Shown here: positions 31,229-40,701 of the stretch, piece by piece | Position numbering within the stretch: the stretch's first letter is position 1 | How the letters are laid out: every line of letters starts with the position of its first letter | NCBI RefSeq assembly: GCF_014203755.1 | Contig: NZ_JACHJS010000001.1 | Span: 6,324,001-6,388,000, forward strand | DNA: 64,000 nucleotides | Direction: 5' to 3' | Source: Saccharothrix violaceirubra | GTDB taxonomy: Bacteria; Actinomycetota; Actinomycetes; Mycobacteriales; Pseudonocardiaceae | Notes under the pieces: model-generated | Database searches by the model: none | What the model was told of the DNA's origin: nothing | The model's input: the letters and a program-made list of their open reading frames with translations, nothing else | Position numbers and translations under genes: made by a program

Positions 31229-32707
31229 ATGCTTGAGGGTGTCCCCACCCCGGTCAGCACGATCGTCCTCGCGGCGGGTGAAGGCACCCGCATGCGCTCA
31301 GCCACCCCCAAGGTGTTGCACCGCGTGGCGGGTCGCTCGCTGGTCGAGCACGCCGTGCGGGCCGCCGCCGGAACAGACCCCGACCACCTGGCCGTCGTCG
31401 TCGGCCACGGCCGGGTCGCCGTCGCCGAACACCTCGACTCGTTGGCCACCGCCCTGGACCGCAAGGTCACCGTGGCGGTGCAGGAAGAGCAGAACGGGAC
31501 CGGCCACGCGGTCGGGTGCGGGCTCGCCGAGCTGCCCGTCGACCTGACCGGCACCGTGGTCGTCACTTACGGTGACGTCCCGCTGCTCGACGCCCAGACC
31601 CTGCGCGCCCTGCTGCTCGAACACGGCGAGCGGGGCAACGCGGTCACCGTGCTGACCGCCGTCGTGACCGACCCGACCGGCTACGGCCGGATCGTGCGGG
31701 ACGCGGACGGCGCGGTCGCGCGGATCGTCGAGCAGAAGGACGCCTCCCCGGTCGAGCAGGCCATCACGGAGATCAACTCCGGGGTGTACGCGTTCGACGC
31801 GGTCGTGCTGCGCGACGGTCTGTCCCGGCTCTCCACGGACAACGCGCAGGGCGAGCTGTACCTGACCGACGTCCTCAGGATCGCGCGCGACGACGGTCGG
31901 CCCGTCGGCACCCTGGTGACCGGCGACGCGTGGCTGGTCGAGGGCGTCAACGACCGGGTCCAGCTCTCCCGGATCGGCGCGGAGCTCAACCGCCGGATCG
32001 TGGAGCGCTGGCAGCGCGAGGGCGTGACCGTCGTCGACCCGGCCACCACGTGGATCGACGCGGACGTGACCCTGGAGCGCGACGTGCTGATCGAGCCCGG
32101 CGTGCAGCTCAAGGCGGGCACGACCGTGGGCGCGGGCGCCGTGGTCGGCCCGGACACCACGCTCAGCGGGTGCGTGATCGGCGCGGACGCCTTCGTCGTG
32201 CGCACCCACGGCTCGGGCGCGGAGATCGGCGCGGGCGCGTCGGTCGGCCCGTTCGCGTTCCTGCGGCCGGGCACCAGGCTGGGCGACAAGGGCAAGGTCG
32301 GCACGTTCGTCGAGATCAAGAACTCGACGATCGGGACCGGCTCGAAGGTGCCCCACCTGAGCTACATCGGCGACGCCACCATCGGCGAGCACTCGAACAT
32401 CGGCGCCGCGAGCGTCACGGTGAACTACGACGGCGTGCACAAGCACCCGACCGTGATCGGCTCGTACGCGCGGACCGGGGCGGACAACATGTTCGTCGCA
32501 CCGGTGACTGTGGGTGACGGCGCTTACACGGGCGCCGGGACCGTGGTGCGGCGGGACGTCCCTCCCGGCGCGCTCGCGGTGTCCGGTGGTCCGCAGCGCA
32601 ACCTGGCCGGCTGGGTGACCACCCGCCGGCCCGGCACCGGGTCCGCCGAGGCGGCACAGCGCGCACAGGCGTCCGAGCAGGCCGACCAGACCGAGGAAGG
32701 GCGCTGA
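31229..32707 (+). CDS. glmU: Bifunctional UDP-N-acetylglucosamine synthase GlmU
   Basis: 492 residues. The N-terminal pyrophosphorylase domain has the [18 protein letters not shown] loop and the [18 protein letters not shown] motifs. The C-terminal half is a left-handed beta-helix of hexapeptide repeats carrying the acetyltransferase ([35 protein letters not shown]). It makes UDP-GlcNAc for peptidoglycan. ATG 31229 has AGGGAGA just upstream; the longer frame is not needed. A Gln/Ala-rich C-terminal tail of about 20 residues is extra. prs follows after 4 bases. Confidence 0.97.
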   Translation: MLEGVPTPVSTIVLAAGEGTRMRSATPKVLHRVAGRSLVEHAVRAAAGTDPDHLAVVVGHGRVAVAEHLDSLATALDRKVTVAVQEEQNGTGHAVGCGLAELPVDLTGTVVVTYGDVPLLDAQTLRALLLEHGERGNAVTVLTAVVTDPTGYGRIVRDADGAVARIVEQKDASPVEQAITEINSGVYAFDAVVLRDGLSRLSTDNAQGELYLTDVLRIARDDGRPVGTLVTGDAWLVEGVNDRVQLSRIGAELNRRIVERWQREGVTVVDPATTWIDADVTLERDVLIEPGVQLKAGTTVGAGAVVGPDTTLSGCVIGADAFVVRTHGSGAEIGAGASVGPFAFLRPGTRLGDKGKVGTFVEIKNSTIGTGSKVPHLSYIGDATIGEHSNIGAASVTVNYDGVHKHPTVIGSYARTGADNMFVAPVTVGDGAYTGAGTVVRRDVPPGALAVSGGPQRNLAGWVTTRRPGTGSAEAAQRAQASEQADQTEEGR

Positions 32708-32711
32708 CCCC

Positions 32712-33695
32712 GTGAACCCCACCATGACCGGGACACCCAAGAAGAACCTGATGCTCTTCGGGGGGCGGGCCTATCCGGAGTTGGCCGAGCAGGTCGCCCA
32801 GCACCTGAACGTGTCGGTGACGCCGCAGTCGGCGTACGACTTCGCCAACGGCGAGATCTTCGTGCGGTTCGAGGAGTCCGTCCGCGGTTGCGACGCGTTC
32901 GTGATCCAGTCGCACTGCGCGCCGATCAACCAGTGGCTGATGGAACAGCTGATCATGGTCGACGCGCTCAAGCGGGCATCGGCCAAGCGGATCACCGTGA
33001 TCATGCCGTTCTACCCGTACGCGCGGCAGGACAAGAAGCACCGCGGCCGTGAGCCCATCTCGGCCCGGCTGATCGCCGACCTGTTCAAGACCGCGGGCGC
33101 GAACCGGCTCGTGGCAGTGGACCTGCACACCGCGCAGATCCAGGGCTTCTTCGACGGCCCGGTCGACCACCTGTGGGCCATGCCGCTGCTGGCCGAGCAC
33201 ATCCGCGACAAGTACGCGGGCCGCGACTGGACCGTGGTCTCGCCCGACGCCGGCCGCACCAAGCTGGCCGAGAAGTGGGCGGACACGCTGGGCGGCGCGC
33301 CGATCGCGTTCATCCACAAGACCCGCGACCCGCTGCGCCCCAACGAGGTCGTGGCCAACCGCGTGGTCGGCCAGGTCAAGGACCGGCTGTGCGTCGTGAT
33401 CGACGACATGATCGACACCGGCGGCACGATCGCCAAGGCCGTCGACCAACTGCTGGCCGAGGGCGCCTCGGACGTCGTGATCGCCGCGACCCACCCGGTC
33501 CTGTCGGGCCCGGCCGTGGACCGCTTGAAGAACTGCGGTGCCCGTGAGGTCGTCTTCACCGACACCCTGCCCATCCCGCCCGAGAAGCGCTTCGACTCGA
33601 TGACCGTCCTGTCCATCGCGCCTCTGCTGGCCCGCGTGATCCAGGAGGTCTTCGAGGACGGCTCGGTCACGAGCCTCTTCGACGGCAACGCCTGA
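32712..33695 (+). CDS. prs: Ribose-phosphate pyrophosphokinase
   Basis: 327 residues. It makes PRPP from ribose 5-phosphate and ATP for nucleotide, His and Trp synthesis. Motifs: FANGEIFVRFEESVRG, the flexible-loop region PYARQDKKHRGREPIS, VDLHTAQIQGFFDGPVDH and the PRPP loop VIDDMIDTGGTIAKA. GTG 32712 has GGAAGG upstream; an ATG four codons later is possible. It forms an operon with glmU, as in mycobacteria, and ends in a strong hairpin. Confidence 0.97.
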   Translation: MNPTMTGTPKKNLMLFGGRAYPELAEQVAQHLNVSVTPQSAYDFANGEIFVRFEESVRGCDAFVIQSHCAPINQWLMEQLIMVDALKRASAKRITVIMPFYPYARQDKKHRGREPISARLIADLFKTAGANRLVAVDLHTAQIQGFFDGPVDHLWAMPLLAEHIRDKYAGRDWTVVSPDAGRTKLAEKWADTLGGAPIAFIHKTRDPLRPNEVVANRVVGQVKDRLCVVIDDMIDTGGTIAKAVDQLLAEGASDVVIAATHPVLSGPAVDRLKNCGAREVVFTDTLPIPPEKRFDSMTVLSIAPLLARVIQEVFEDGSVTSLFDGNA

Positions 33696-33698
33696 CCC

Positions 33699-33723
33699 GA
33701 GGGGCTCGCGCCGCGAGCCCCTC
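33699..33723 (+). terminator. Terminator of glmU-prs
   Basis: GAGGGGCTCGCG and its complement form a perfect 12-bp stem with one unpaired base, 3 bases after the prs stop. It is followed by a run of C rather than T. Confidence 0.75.
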
Positions 33724-33760
33724 CCCCGCGAACCAGGCCGGACAGGCACTCGAGTCGCAC

Positions 33761-33813
33761 GCTCGCAGTGCCTGAACGCACAACTCGCGGTGTCCGAACG
33801 TATAACTCGCGCG
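33761..33813 (+). repeat. 22-bp tandem repeat array C (between prs and rplY)
   Basis: Two exact 22-bp units (33761-33782 and 33783-33804) and the usual ending ACTCGCGCG, preceded by a degenerate half unit. It is the only array not between convergent genes: it lies beyond the prs terminator and in the opposite orientation, relative to the gene before it, from the other arrays. Confidence 0.85.
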
Positions 33814-33815
33814 TT

Positions 33816-34104
33816 CGCGGCGGCAGGCCCAGCGGCGAGCGACCACCTCCGAAACCCGCAGACGATCACTCGTTCGGGCGCATCAGCCGGAGTAGGGGCA
33901 ACCCCGATTAGGAGCGATCCCGTTCGCGGGCCTACACTGTTCAGGTTGCCTCGGCGAGGGCGAGCATCACGCTCGGCGTGATCGACGCGGCGGTTGATGA
34001 TGCCGCGCGTGTCCACCTTCCGCGCCGTCCACCGTCGCAGGCGCCGACCACCCCGCTCCAGCCCCGCCCGACGTACAAGGCCAGACCGTTAGGAGAGCCC
34101 CACC
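33816..34104 (+). promoter_or_regulatory. Promoter and structured leader region of rplY
   Basis: TACACT at 33933-33938 is a possible -10 box, which would give a leader of about 160 bases. The leader holds two small hairpins: ATCACGC/GCGTGAT (33966-33982) and CGCGGC/GCCGCG (33986-34007). Long structured leaders are common for ribosomal protein genes, but no known family is recognised. The ribosome site TAGGAGAG lies at 34090-34097. Confidence 0.4.
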
Positions 34105-34707
34105 GTGTCCGAGGTCCGTCTCGCCGCAGAGCAGCGCACCGAGTTCGGCAAGGGCGCCGCCCGCCGCACCCGCCGTGCCGGCAAGATCCCCGCGGTGCTT
34201 TATGGCCACGGTTCCGACCCGAAGCACCTGGCCCTGCCGGCGCTCGAGTTCGCCCGTGTCGTCCGCGAGCACGGTCACAACGCCGTCCTGACCCTGGACA
34301 TCGACTCGTCCAGCGAGCTGGCGTTGACGAAGACCGTCACCACGCACCCGCTCAAGAACTACATCGAGCACGTCGACCTGCTGCTGGTGAAGCGCGGCGA
34401 GAAGGTCACCGTCGACATCCCGGTCGTCATCGTCGGCGACGCGGGCCCCGGCACGCTGGTCACGCAGGACCTCACGACCGTCCAGGTCGAGGCCGAGGCC
34501 CTGCACATCCCCGAGCAGATCGAGCTGTCGGTGACGGGCATCGCGGCCGGTACGCAGATCCACGCGTCCGACCTCGAGCTGCCCGCCGGCTCCACGCTGG
34601 TGACCGACGCGGAGGCGCTGGTCGTCGCCGTCGGTGCCGCGCCGACCGCCGCGCAGCTCGACGGTGGCGAGGGCGACAACGCCGCCGAGGCCGGCGAAGA
34701 AGGCTGA
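34105..34707 (+). CDS. rplY: 50S ribosomal protein L25 (general stress protein Ctc type)
   Basis: 200 residues, the long two-domain form. It binds 5S rRNA. The N-terminal L25 domain begins [32 protein letters not shown] and the C-terminal TL5/CTC domain follows ([24 protein letters not shown] segment). The acidic tail ends [18 protein letters not shown] 34105 has a good TAGGAGAG site. It precedes pth in the conserved order, with a DivIVA-like gene inserted between. Confidence 0.96.
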   Translation: MSEVRLAAEQRTEFGKGAARRTRRAGKIPAVLYGHGSDPKHLALPALEFARVVREHGHNAVLTLDIDSSSELALTKTVTTHPLKNYIEHVDLLLVKRGEKVTVDIPVVIVGDAGPGTLVTQDLTTVQVEAEALHIPEQIELSVTGIAAGTQIHASDLELPAGSTLVTDAEALVVAVGAAPTAAQLDGGEGDNAAEAGEEG

Positions 34708-34730
34708 GCCCATCCCGTCGGGCTGGACCA

Positions 34731-34763
34731 ACGGCACGCCTCCCGGTCAGGGTGGCGTGCCGT
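34731..34763 (+). terminator. Hairpin after rplY overlapping the next start codon
   Basis: ACGGCACGCC (34731-34740) pairs perfectly with 34754-34763; the loop is 13 bases. It is placed like an rplY terminator, yet its 3' arm covers the GTG at 34757 chosen as start of the next gene. It could therefore control that gene's transcription or translation. Confidence 0.5.
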
Positions 34764-35272
34764 TCCCGTACCTGACCCCGGCCAGGATCAGGTCGCTGCG
34801 GTTCTCCCGGCGGCGCAACGGCAAGGGGTACGACCCGGCGCAGGTCGACGCCGCGGTGATCAGGATCGCGGACGGCCTCGCCGGTCTGGTGCGGTTGGAG
34901 CCCGACGAGGTGCGCAACCTCCGCTTCCACGAGGTGCCCGGCGGCTACGACCAGCGCCCGGTCGACGAGTTTCTGGGCCAGGTCGAGTGGCAGTTACGGG
35001 CGGGCGTCGTGCCGCCGACCCGGCTGCGGTCCGGGCAGGACCTGCTGGACGTGCGCCTGCCCCGGGCGTCGGGCGGCTACGATCGCGGCGAAGTCGACGC
35101 CTTCCTCGCGCGGGCCGCCACGAGCCTGGACGGTCGGGGCCGGATGACCGCGGTCGAGGTGCGGCACACCCGGTTCAGCACCACCACGGGTTTGCGGCGC
35201 GGGTACCGCGTGCAGGCGGTCGACGCCCTGTTGGACGATCTTGAGCAGGAGTTCCGATTCCGTGGGCGATGA
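34757..35272 (+). CDS. DivIVA-domain repeat protein, four units
   Basis: 171 residues made of four copies of the short DivI1A/DivIVA N-terminal motif, each with the pattern aliphatic-R-F, a GY turn and a VD-x-hydrophobic helix: [58 protein letters not shown] and [19 protein letters not shown]. In DivIVA/Wag31 this unit recognises curved membrane at the poles. No coiled coil follows. The start is uncertain: the frame extends into rplY, and GTG 34757 lies in a hairpin. Its end overlaps pth by 11 bases. Confidence 0.75.
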   Translation: MPFPYLTPARIRSLRFSRRRNGKGYDPAQVDAAVIRIADGLAGLVRLEPDEVRNLRFHEVPGGYDQRPVDEFLGQVEWQLRAGVVPPTRLRSGQDLLDVRLPRASGGYDRGEVDAFLARAATSLDGRGRMTAVEVRHTRFSTTTGLRRGYRVQAVDALLDDLEQEFRFRGR

Positions 35273-35831
35273 GCTGACCCTGGTCGTCGGCCTGGGCAAT
35301 TCCGGCCCGAAGTACGAGGGCAACCGGCACAACGTCGGGTTCCTCGTGCTCGACGTCCTCGCCGACCGGATCGGCGGGAAGTTCAAGGCGCACAAGGGCG
35401 GCGCCGAGGTCCTGGAGGGCCGGCTCGCCGGGCACCGGGTCGTGCTGGCCAAGCCGCGCGGCTACATGAACACCTCGGGCGGCCCGGTCGCGGGCACGGC
35501 CAAGTTCTACAAGACGGAGCCCGCGTCGATCGTCGTCGTGCACGACGAACTCGACCTGCCGTTCGCGTCGTTGCGGCTCAAGCTCGGCGGCGGCGAGAAC
35601 GGCCACAACGGGCTGCGGTCCATCACGAAGTCGTTGGGCACCAAGGACTACCACCGCGTCCGCTTCGGCGTGGACCGCCCGCCGGGTCGCATGGACCCGG
35701 CGGACTACGTACTGCGGGACTTCTCGTTGGTGGAGCGCAAGGAGCTGGCCTTCGAACTGGACCGGGCCGCCGATGCCGTGGAGGCATTGGTGTCCTCGGG
35801 GCTGGAAGCGGCCCAGAACCGGTTCCACTAG
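35262..35831 (+). CDS. pth: Peptidyl-tRNA hydrolase
   Basis: 189 residues. It releases tRNA from stalled peptidyl-tRNA. Catalytic His23 lies in GNRHNVGF; other family residues are the Asn in RGYMNTSGG, Asp in VVHDELDLP and [16 protein letters not shown] 35262 is chosen because AGGAG lies 10 bases upstream; a TTG at 35241 is a weaker option. It overlaps the upstream DivIVA-like gene, so the two may be translated together. Its stop TAG overlaps the stop of the convergent ligase gene through the palindrome CTAG. Confidence 0.96.
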   Translation: MGDELTLVVGLGNSGPKYEGNRHNVGFLVLDVLADRIGGKFKAHKGGAEVLEGRLAGHRVVLAKPRGYMNTSGGPVAGTAKFYKTEPASIVVVHDELDLPFASLRLKLGGGENGHNGLRSITKSLGTKDYHRVRFGVDRPPGRMDPADYVLRDFSLVERKELAFELDRAADAVEALVSSGLEAAQNRFH

Positions 35832-37456
35832 GGCACGAGCGCGGCGGCGGCCGAGCGGCGCAGCTTGCCCGACGGGGTCTTGGGCAGGCTGCCGGGACCG
35901 AGCACGACGACCGCGAACGGCCGCAGGCCCACCGCGTCCACGACCCGCGTGATGATCTTGCGGGACAGGTCGCGCACGGCCTCCTCGTCGTCCGCGTGCT
36001 TCGACTCGACCACGACGGCGAACCGCTCGCGCCGCGTGCCGGCGTCGAGCCGCACGGCCACGGCGTTGCCCGCGCGCACGCCTTCGACGGAGGCGGCGGC
36101 CCGTTCGACGTCGGTCGGGTAGATGTTGCGCCCGCCCATGATGATCACGTCCTTGCGCCGGCCGCACACCACGACCTGGCCGTCCACCAGGTAACCCTCG
36201 TCCCCGGTTGCCAGCCAGCCGGTGGCGTCGCGGGTCGCGACCGGCCCGTCGACGGTCAGGTAGCCCGGCGTCACGGCCTCGCCGCGCACGCGCAACTGCC
36301 CCACCTCGCGCTCGCCGAGTACCGCGCCCGACTCGTCCACCACGCACACCTCCAGGTCCGGCAGCGGCGGTCCGAGCAACGGGAACGTGCGCGCGTCCGG
36401 TGACGTGGACGGCACGGCGCGGTGGTGCGCCGCCAACGCCTCGGGGTCGACCGTGTCCACGGCCATGCCCGTGAACGCCGGCGCGAACGCCACGCCCAAC
36501 GTCGTCTCGGCCATGCCGTACGCGCACATCACGCACTCGGCGGGCATGCCGAACCGGGCGCCCGCGTCCACGAACGCGCGCACGGCCGCCGGGTCGATCG
36601 GCTCGGCGCCGTTGAGCGCGATCCGCAGGCGGGACAGGTCGTAGGCGCCGTCGTCGACGTTGGCCATGCGGCGGGCGGCGATGGCGTAGGCGAAGTTGGG
36701 CGCGGCGGTGATCGTGCCGCCGTACCGGCTGATCAGGTCGGGCCACAGCGTCGGGCCGCGCAGGAAGTCGGCGGGCGTGACCTTGACCAGGTCGATGCCG
36801 AACAGCATGGGCACGGTCAGGAAGCCGACCATCCCCATGTCGTGGAACAGGGGCAGCCACGACACCATGCGGTCGACCTCGGGGTCGAGCTTCGCGGCGA
36901 CGCGCATGGCGGACGCGTTGGACCAGAGGTTGCCGTGGGTGATGCGGACGGCCTTGGGGTGCGCGGTGGAGCCGCTGGTGAGCTGGAGCAGCGCGGTGTC
37001 GCCCTCGCCGACCGGCACGGGTGCGGTCAGGGGTGGTCCGTCGAGGTCGGCGATCCGCCGGTAGGCAACGCCGTGCTGGTCGAGGACGCCGGCCAGGGCG
37101 TCGAAGGGCGCACCGAGCAGCACGAGCCGGGCCTCGACCATGGCCAGCACGCGGAGCGTGTCGGCGGCCCACTCGGCGAGGTCGGTGCGCGCGGTCGGCT
37201 GGTGCAGCATGGTGATCGACCCGCCGGCCAGCCACGCCGCCTGGACGGCCGGCGCGATCTCGGCCGGGTCGCCCGCCAGGACGGCGACGGCCGCGCCCCG
37301 GTCCACCCCGAGCGCGCCCGCGATGCGGGTCGCGTGCTCGTGCACCTGTGCCCAGGTGCGGTGTGCGGGCTCGTGCGGTTCGCCCGTCGTCATGCCGCGT
37401 TTCCGGCCTTCGGCGCTGGTCGCCGTCGCCACCATCGTGTCCACGAACCGGCTCAT
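35828..37456 (-). CDS. Fatty acyl-AMP ligase / acyl-CoA synthetase family (Pks16-like)
   Basis: 542 residues of the ANL superfamily. The A3 P-loop [14 protein letters not shown], the [15 protein letters not shown] motif typical of fatty acyl-AMP ligases, A5 [13 protein letters not shown]7 [13 protein letters not shown] and A10 [10 protein letters not shown] are all present with the catalytic Lys. It activates a fatty acid as the adenylate; transfer to CoA or a carrier protein cannot be decided. It stands beside pth, as Rv1013 (pks16) does in M. tuberculosis. No PKS or carrier protein lies nearby. The stop overlaps the pth stop. Confidence 0.88.
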   Translation of the reverse strand: MSRFVDTMVATATSAEGRKRGMTTGEPHEPAHRTWAQVHEHATRIAGALGVDRGAAVAVLAGDPAEIAPAVQAAWLAGGSITMLHQPTARTDLAEWAADTLRVLAMVEARLVLLGAPFDALAGVLDQHGVAYRRIADLDGPPLTAPVPVGEGDTALLQLTSGSTAHPKAVRITHGNLWSNASAMRVAAKLDPEVDRMVSWLPLFHDMGMVGFLTVPMLFGIDLVKVTPADFLRGPTLWPDLISRYGGTITAAPNFAYAIAARRMANVDDGAYDLSRLRIALNGAEPIDPAAVRAFVDAGARFGMPAECVMCAYGMAETTLGVAFAPAFTGMAVDTVDPEALAAHHRAVPSTSPDARTFPLLGPPLPDLEVCVVDESGAVLGEREVGQLRVRGEAVTPGYLTVDGPVATRDATGWLATGDEGYLVDGQVVVCGRRKDVIIMGGRNIYPTDVERAAASVEGVRAGNAVAVRLDAGTRRERFAVVVESKHADDEEAVRDLSRKIITRVVDAVGLRPFAVVVLGPGSLPKTPSGKLRRSAAAALVP

Positions 37457-37559
37457 GCCCGCCAGGGTAGGGCTCCTCCGGCGGTATTGAGCCGATAGGG
37501 CGAAACAACTACGACACCATCAGGCGATACTCCCCGGAACAGAAACGAAGGAGGTCCGG

Positions 37560-38750
37560 GTGGAACGGGTGGGCTTCGAGACGCGGAACCACTCCCCGGC
37601 GCATCCCGCGCCGCTGTTGAGCGCGCAGGACCTGGGCCAGGTCGCGTTCCACCGGCCGCCGCCCGGACAACCCGGCTACGACGAGCAGGACGTCGACACG
37701 TTCCTCGACCGGATCGAGGAGACGTTGCGCGGACGCGACGACGTGACCGAGGAGCAGGTCCGCCGCAAGAGATTCCGGCCCGCCCGGCCGGGCTACCACG
37801 CGGCCGAGGTCGACGTGTTCATGGACCTCGTCGCCGAGACCTTGAAGTCCACGCCGCAACGCCGTCAGGCCGCCGCTCCCGCGCACGGCGCGCACGCGAC
37901 CACCACGGGCATGCGACCCGCGCCCCAACTGACGCCGCAGGACGTGCGCGGCGTGCGGTTCCACAAGCCCCGTCCCGGCAACCGCGGCTACCACGAGGGC
38001 GAGATCGACGCGTTCCTCGTCCGGATCGAACGGACCCTGTCCGGGCGCGACGTGCTCACCGCGCGGGAGGTGCAGGACGTCGAGTTCTCGTACGCGCCGA
38101 CCGGGCGGGTCGGGTACGACGAGGAGGACGTCGACACGTTCCTCGACCTCGTGGTCGTGACGCTGGAGCGCAACCCGCTGCCGCCGCCCGTGCGACCGCG
38201 TCCCGGGCCGGGCAGCCGGCCGTTGACGGCGCGCGACGTGCGGACCGTCGCGTTCGGCAAGCCGCCGCGCGGGCGGCGTGGGTACCAGGAGTCGCAGGTG
38301 GACAAGTTCCTCGACCGCGTGGAGAACGCGTTGCTCGGGCAGGACGACCTGAGCGCCCGGGACGTGCGCGAGATCCGGTTCAGCAGACCGGTCTTCGGGC
38401 GGCGGGGGTACGACGAGACCGAGGTGGACGCGTTCCTGGCCCGCGTGGAACGGCAGCTCTCGGACTCGCCCGCACCGGGTGCCCTGCCGGCGATCACGTC
38501 GTGGAAGCAGTTGCGGGCCGTGCGGATCCCGTCGGCCCGGCCCGATCAGCGCGGGTACCGGACGTCGCAGGTGGACCGGGCGTTGGAGGAGATCGGGATC
38601 GCGCTGGACGGGATGGTGGGCGCGACCTCGTCGGAGGTCATGGCGACCCGGTTCGCGTTGGCGATGACCGAGGGGCAGGGGTACGACCGGGCGTTCGTGG
38701 ACGAGCTGCTGCCGCTGTTGGCCGCGGAGCTGCGCCGGCGGGACCGCTGA
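37560..38750 (+). CDS. DivIVA-domain repeat protein, eight units
   Basis: 396 residues made almost wholly of eight DivI1A-type units of about 33 residues in four pairs, joined by Pro/Arg-rich spacers. Examples: [60 protein letters not shown] and the divergent last unit [20 protein letters not shown]. Each has an R-x-F strand, the GY turn and a VD-x-FL-x-R helix. There is no membrane helix or coiled coil. GTG 37560 has AGGAGG 6 bases before it. Multiple membrane- or pole-binding units in one chain suggest an avid polar or septal scaffold (inference). It is related to the four-unit protein at 34.8 kb. Confidence 0.85.
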   Translation: MERVGFETRNHSPAHPAPLLSAQDLGQVAFHRPPPGQPGYDEQDVDTFLDRIEETLRGRDDVTEEQVRRKRFRPARPGYHAAEVDVFMDLVAETLKSTPQRRQAAAPAHGAHATTTGMRPAPQLTPQDVRGVRFHKPRPGNRGYHEGEIDAFLVRIERTLSGRDVLTAREVQDVEFSYAPTGRVGYDEEDVDTFLDLVVVTLERNPLPPPVRPRPGPGSRPLTARDVRTVAFGKPPRGRRGYQESQVDKFLDRVENALLGQDDLSARDVREIRFSRPVFGRRGYDETEVDAFLARVERQLSDSPAPGALPAITSWKQLRAVRIPSARPDQRGYRTSQVDRALEEIGIALDGMVGATSSEVMATRFALAMTEGQGYDRAFVDELLPLLAAELRRRDR

Positions 38751-38752
38751 GT

Positions 38753-38779
38753 CCCGCGTCCGGGGTGTCCGGACGCGGG
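38753..38779 (+). terminator. Terminator of the eight-unit DivIVA gene
   Basis: CCCGCGTCCGG (38753-38763) and CCGGACGCGGG (38769-38779) form a perfect 11-bp stem with a five-base loop, 2 bases after the stop. The loop itself, GGTGT, is a piece of the adjoining 22-bp repeat. Confidence 0.7.
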
Positions 38780-38904
38780 GCTCGCGGTGTCCGGGTGCAC
38801 GACTCGTGGTGCCTGAGTGCACAACTCGCGGTGTCCGAACGCACGACTCGCGGTGTCTGAGTGCATAACTCGCGCGTTCGGGGTGTCTGGGTGGAGGACT
38901 CGCG
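38780..38904 (-). repeat. 22-bp tandem repeat array D (3' of the ABC-F gene)
   Basis: Four 22-bp units run from 38780 to 38867 on the plus strand (ACTCGCGGTGTC, then YGRRYGCAYR), followed by the special end module ACTCGCGCGTTCGGGG and TGGAGGACTCGCGGG. The array ends 2 bases from the stop of the convergent ABC-F gene, so it reads in that gene's sense. The end module is nearly the same as the one beside the dehydrogenase stop in array B. Confidence 0.92.
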
Positions 38905-38906
38905 GG

Positions 38907-40670
38907 CTAGGAGTCGGTGGACTCGGCGGTGGTGAGCCACTGGGTTTCGACGTCCTCGGCCTCGGCCAGCACGGCGCGCAGTTCCGCGTCCAGGGCCAGC
39001 AGGCGTTCGGGGTCGGTGGCGGCCTGGGCCAGCGCCTCGTGCAGGACGGCCTCCCGCTTGTGCAAGGCCTCCAGACGGCGTTCCAGCCGGGCCAGTTCCT
39101 TGCGCGCGGCCCGCTGGTCGGCGGCGGTCGAAGGTGCCTTCGGGGCCGCGGCGGTCGTGGTCACCGGCTGGGCTTCCGTACGGCGACGGAGGTACTCCTC
39201 GATGCCGCCGGGCAGGTCCGTCAGGCCGCCGTCGCCGAACAGCGCCACGACCTGGTCGCACACCCGCTCCACGAGGTAGCGGTCGTGGGAGATCACCACC
39301 AGCGTGCCCGGCCACGAGTCGAGCAGGTCCTCCAACTGCTGGAGGGTGTCGATGTCCAGGTCGTTGGTGGGCTCGTCGAGCAGCAGGACGTTCGGCTCGG
39401 CCATCAGCAGGCGGCACAGTTGCAGGCGTCGGCGCTCGCCACCGGACAGGTCGCCGACGGGCGTCCACTGCCGTTGCGACGAGAAGCCGAACCGCTCGGC
39501 CAGCTGGGACGCGGACAGCTCCTGCTTGCCCAACGACACGCGACGGGCGATCTCCTCCACGGCCTCCAGCACGCGCATGGAGCCGTCGAGGTCGTGGAGT
39601 TCCTGACTCAGGTGGGCCAGCTTGACCGTCTGGCCGCGCACCAGGCTGCCCCCGGCCAACGGCAGTTCGCCGGCCAGCGAGCGCAGCAGCGAGGTCTTGC
39701 CCGACCCGTTGACGCCGACGATCCCGACGCGGTCGCCCGGACCGATGCGCCAGGTCAGCCCGTCGACCAGCTTCCGGTCACCGACGACGACGGACGCGTC
39801 CTCCAGCTCCAGCACGGTCTTGCCCAGCCGGCGCTTGGCGAACGCGAGCAGCTCCACCGAGTCGCGCGGCGCGGGCACGTCCGAGATCAGCGCCTCGGCG
39901 GCCTCGATGCGGTAGCGGGGCTTGGACGTCCGGGCCGGTGCGCCCCGGCGCAGCCACGCCAGCTCCTTGCGGGCCAGGTTGCGGCGCTTCTCCTCCAGGG
40001 TGTCGGCCAGCCGGGCACGCTCGGCGCGGGCGAAGATCCAGTCCGCGTAGCCGCCCTCGTACTGCTCGACGCGTCCGCCGACGACCTCCCACGTGCGCGA
40101 GCACACGGTGTCCAGGAACCAGCGGTCGTGGGTCACGACCACGAGCGCCGTGCGGCGGGCCAGCAGGTGGTCGGCGAGCCAGCGCACGCCCTCGACGTCG
40201 AGGTGGTTGGTGGGCTCGTCCAGCACGACCAGGTCGAGTTCCTGGACCAGCGCCGCCGCCAGCGCCACGCGTCGACGCTCGCCACCGGACATCGTGGCGA
40301 CCGGCGCGTCCAGACCGAATCCGGTGACGCCCAGACCGTCGAGGATCGACCGGACACGGGCGTCCGCCGCCCACTCGTGGTCGGCGGCGAACCCGAGCGG
40401 GTCGATCACGGCGTTGCGGACCGTCGACCCTTCGGGGAGTTCGGTGCGCTGCGTGACCACGGCCATGCGCAGGCCGCGGTTGCGGCTGACCCGACCCTCG
40501 TCGGGTTCGGCAACGCCTGCGAGGACTTCGAGCAGCGTCGTCTTGCCGCCGCCGTTGAGGCCGACGACGCCGATGCGGTCGCCCTCGCCGACGCCGAGCG
40601 ACACGCCGTCGAGCAACGGGCGCACGCCGAAGGACTTGGAGACGGACTCCAGGTTGACCAGGTTGGCCAT
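38907..40670 (-). CDS. ABC-F family ATPase (ribosome-associated type)
   Basis: 587 residues with two ABC ATPase domains and no membrane part. Domain 1: Walker A VGLNGGGKTT, signature MSGGERRRVALAAAL, Walker B LVVLDEPTNHLD. Domain 2: VGVNGSGKTS, LSGGERRRLQLCRLL, LLLDEPTNDLD. A charged linker joins them and a Lys/Arg-rich coiled coil ends the chain (AARKELARLERRLEALHKRE), as in Uup-like members. ABC-F proteins act on the ribosomal E site or, for Uup, in rescue and DNA-repair-related roles. ATG 40670 has GGAAAG 8 bases upstream. A repeat array lies right behind its stop. Confidence 0.92.
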   Translation of the reverse strand: MANLVNLESVSKSFGVRPLLDGVSLGVGEGDRIGVVGLNGGGKTTLLEVLAGVAEPDEGRVSRNRGLRMAVVTQRTELPEGSTVRNAVIDPLGFAADHEWAADARVRSILDGLGVTGFGLDAPVATMSGGERRRVALAAALVQELDLVVLDEPTNHLDVEGVRWLADHLLARRTALVVVTHDRWFLDTVCSRTWEVVGGRVEQYEGGYADWIFARAERARLADTLEEKRRNLARKELAWLRRGAPARTSKPRYRIEAAEALISDVPAPRDSVELLAFAKRRLGKTVLELEDASVVVGDRKLVDGLTWRIGPGDRVGIVGVNGSGKTSLLRSLAGELPLAGGSLVRGQTVKLAHLSQELHDLDGSMRVLEAVEEIARRVSLGKQELSASQLAERFGFSSQRQWTPVGDLSGGERRRLQLCRLLMAEPNVLLLDEPTNDLDIDTLQQLEDLLDSWPGTLVVISHDRYLVERVCDQVVALFGDGGLTDLPGGIEEYLRRRTEAQPVTTTAAAPKAPSTAADQRAARKELARLERRLEALHKREAVLHEALAQAATDPERLLALDAELRAVLAEAEDVETQWLTTAESTDS

Positions 40671-40701
40671 CAACACAACTTTCCGGTGATGAAACGGGTG
40701 G

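Noticed and set aside
37509..38822. Minus-strand frame of 437 codons opposite the eight-unit DivIVA gene
   Set aside because: Repetitive only because it mirrors the repeats on the plus strand; no start signal and no family features.
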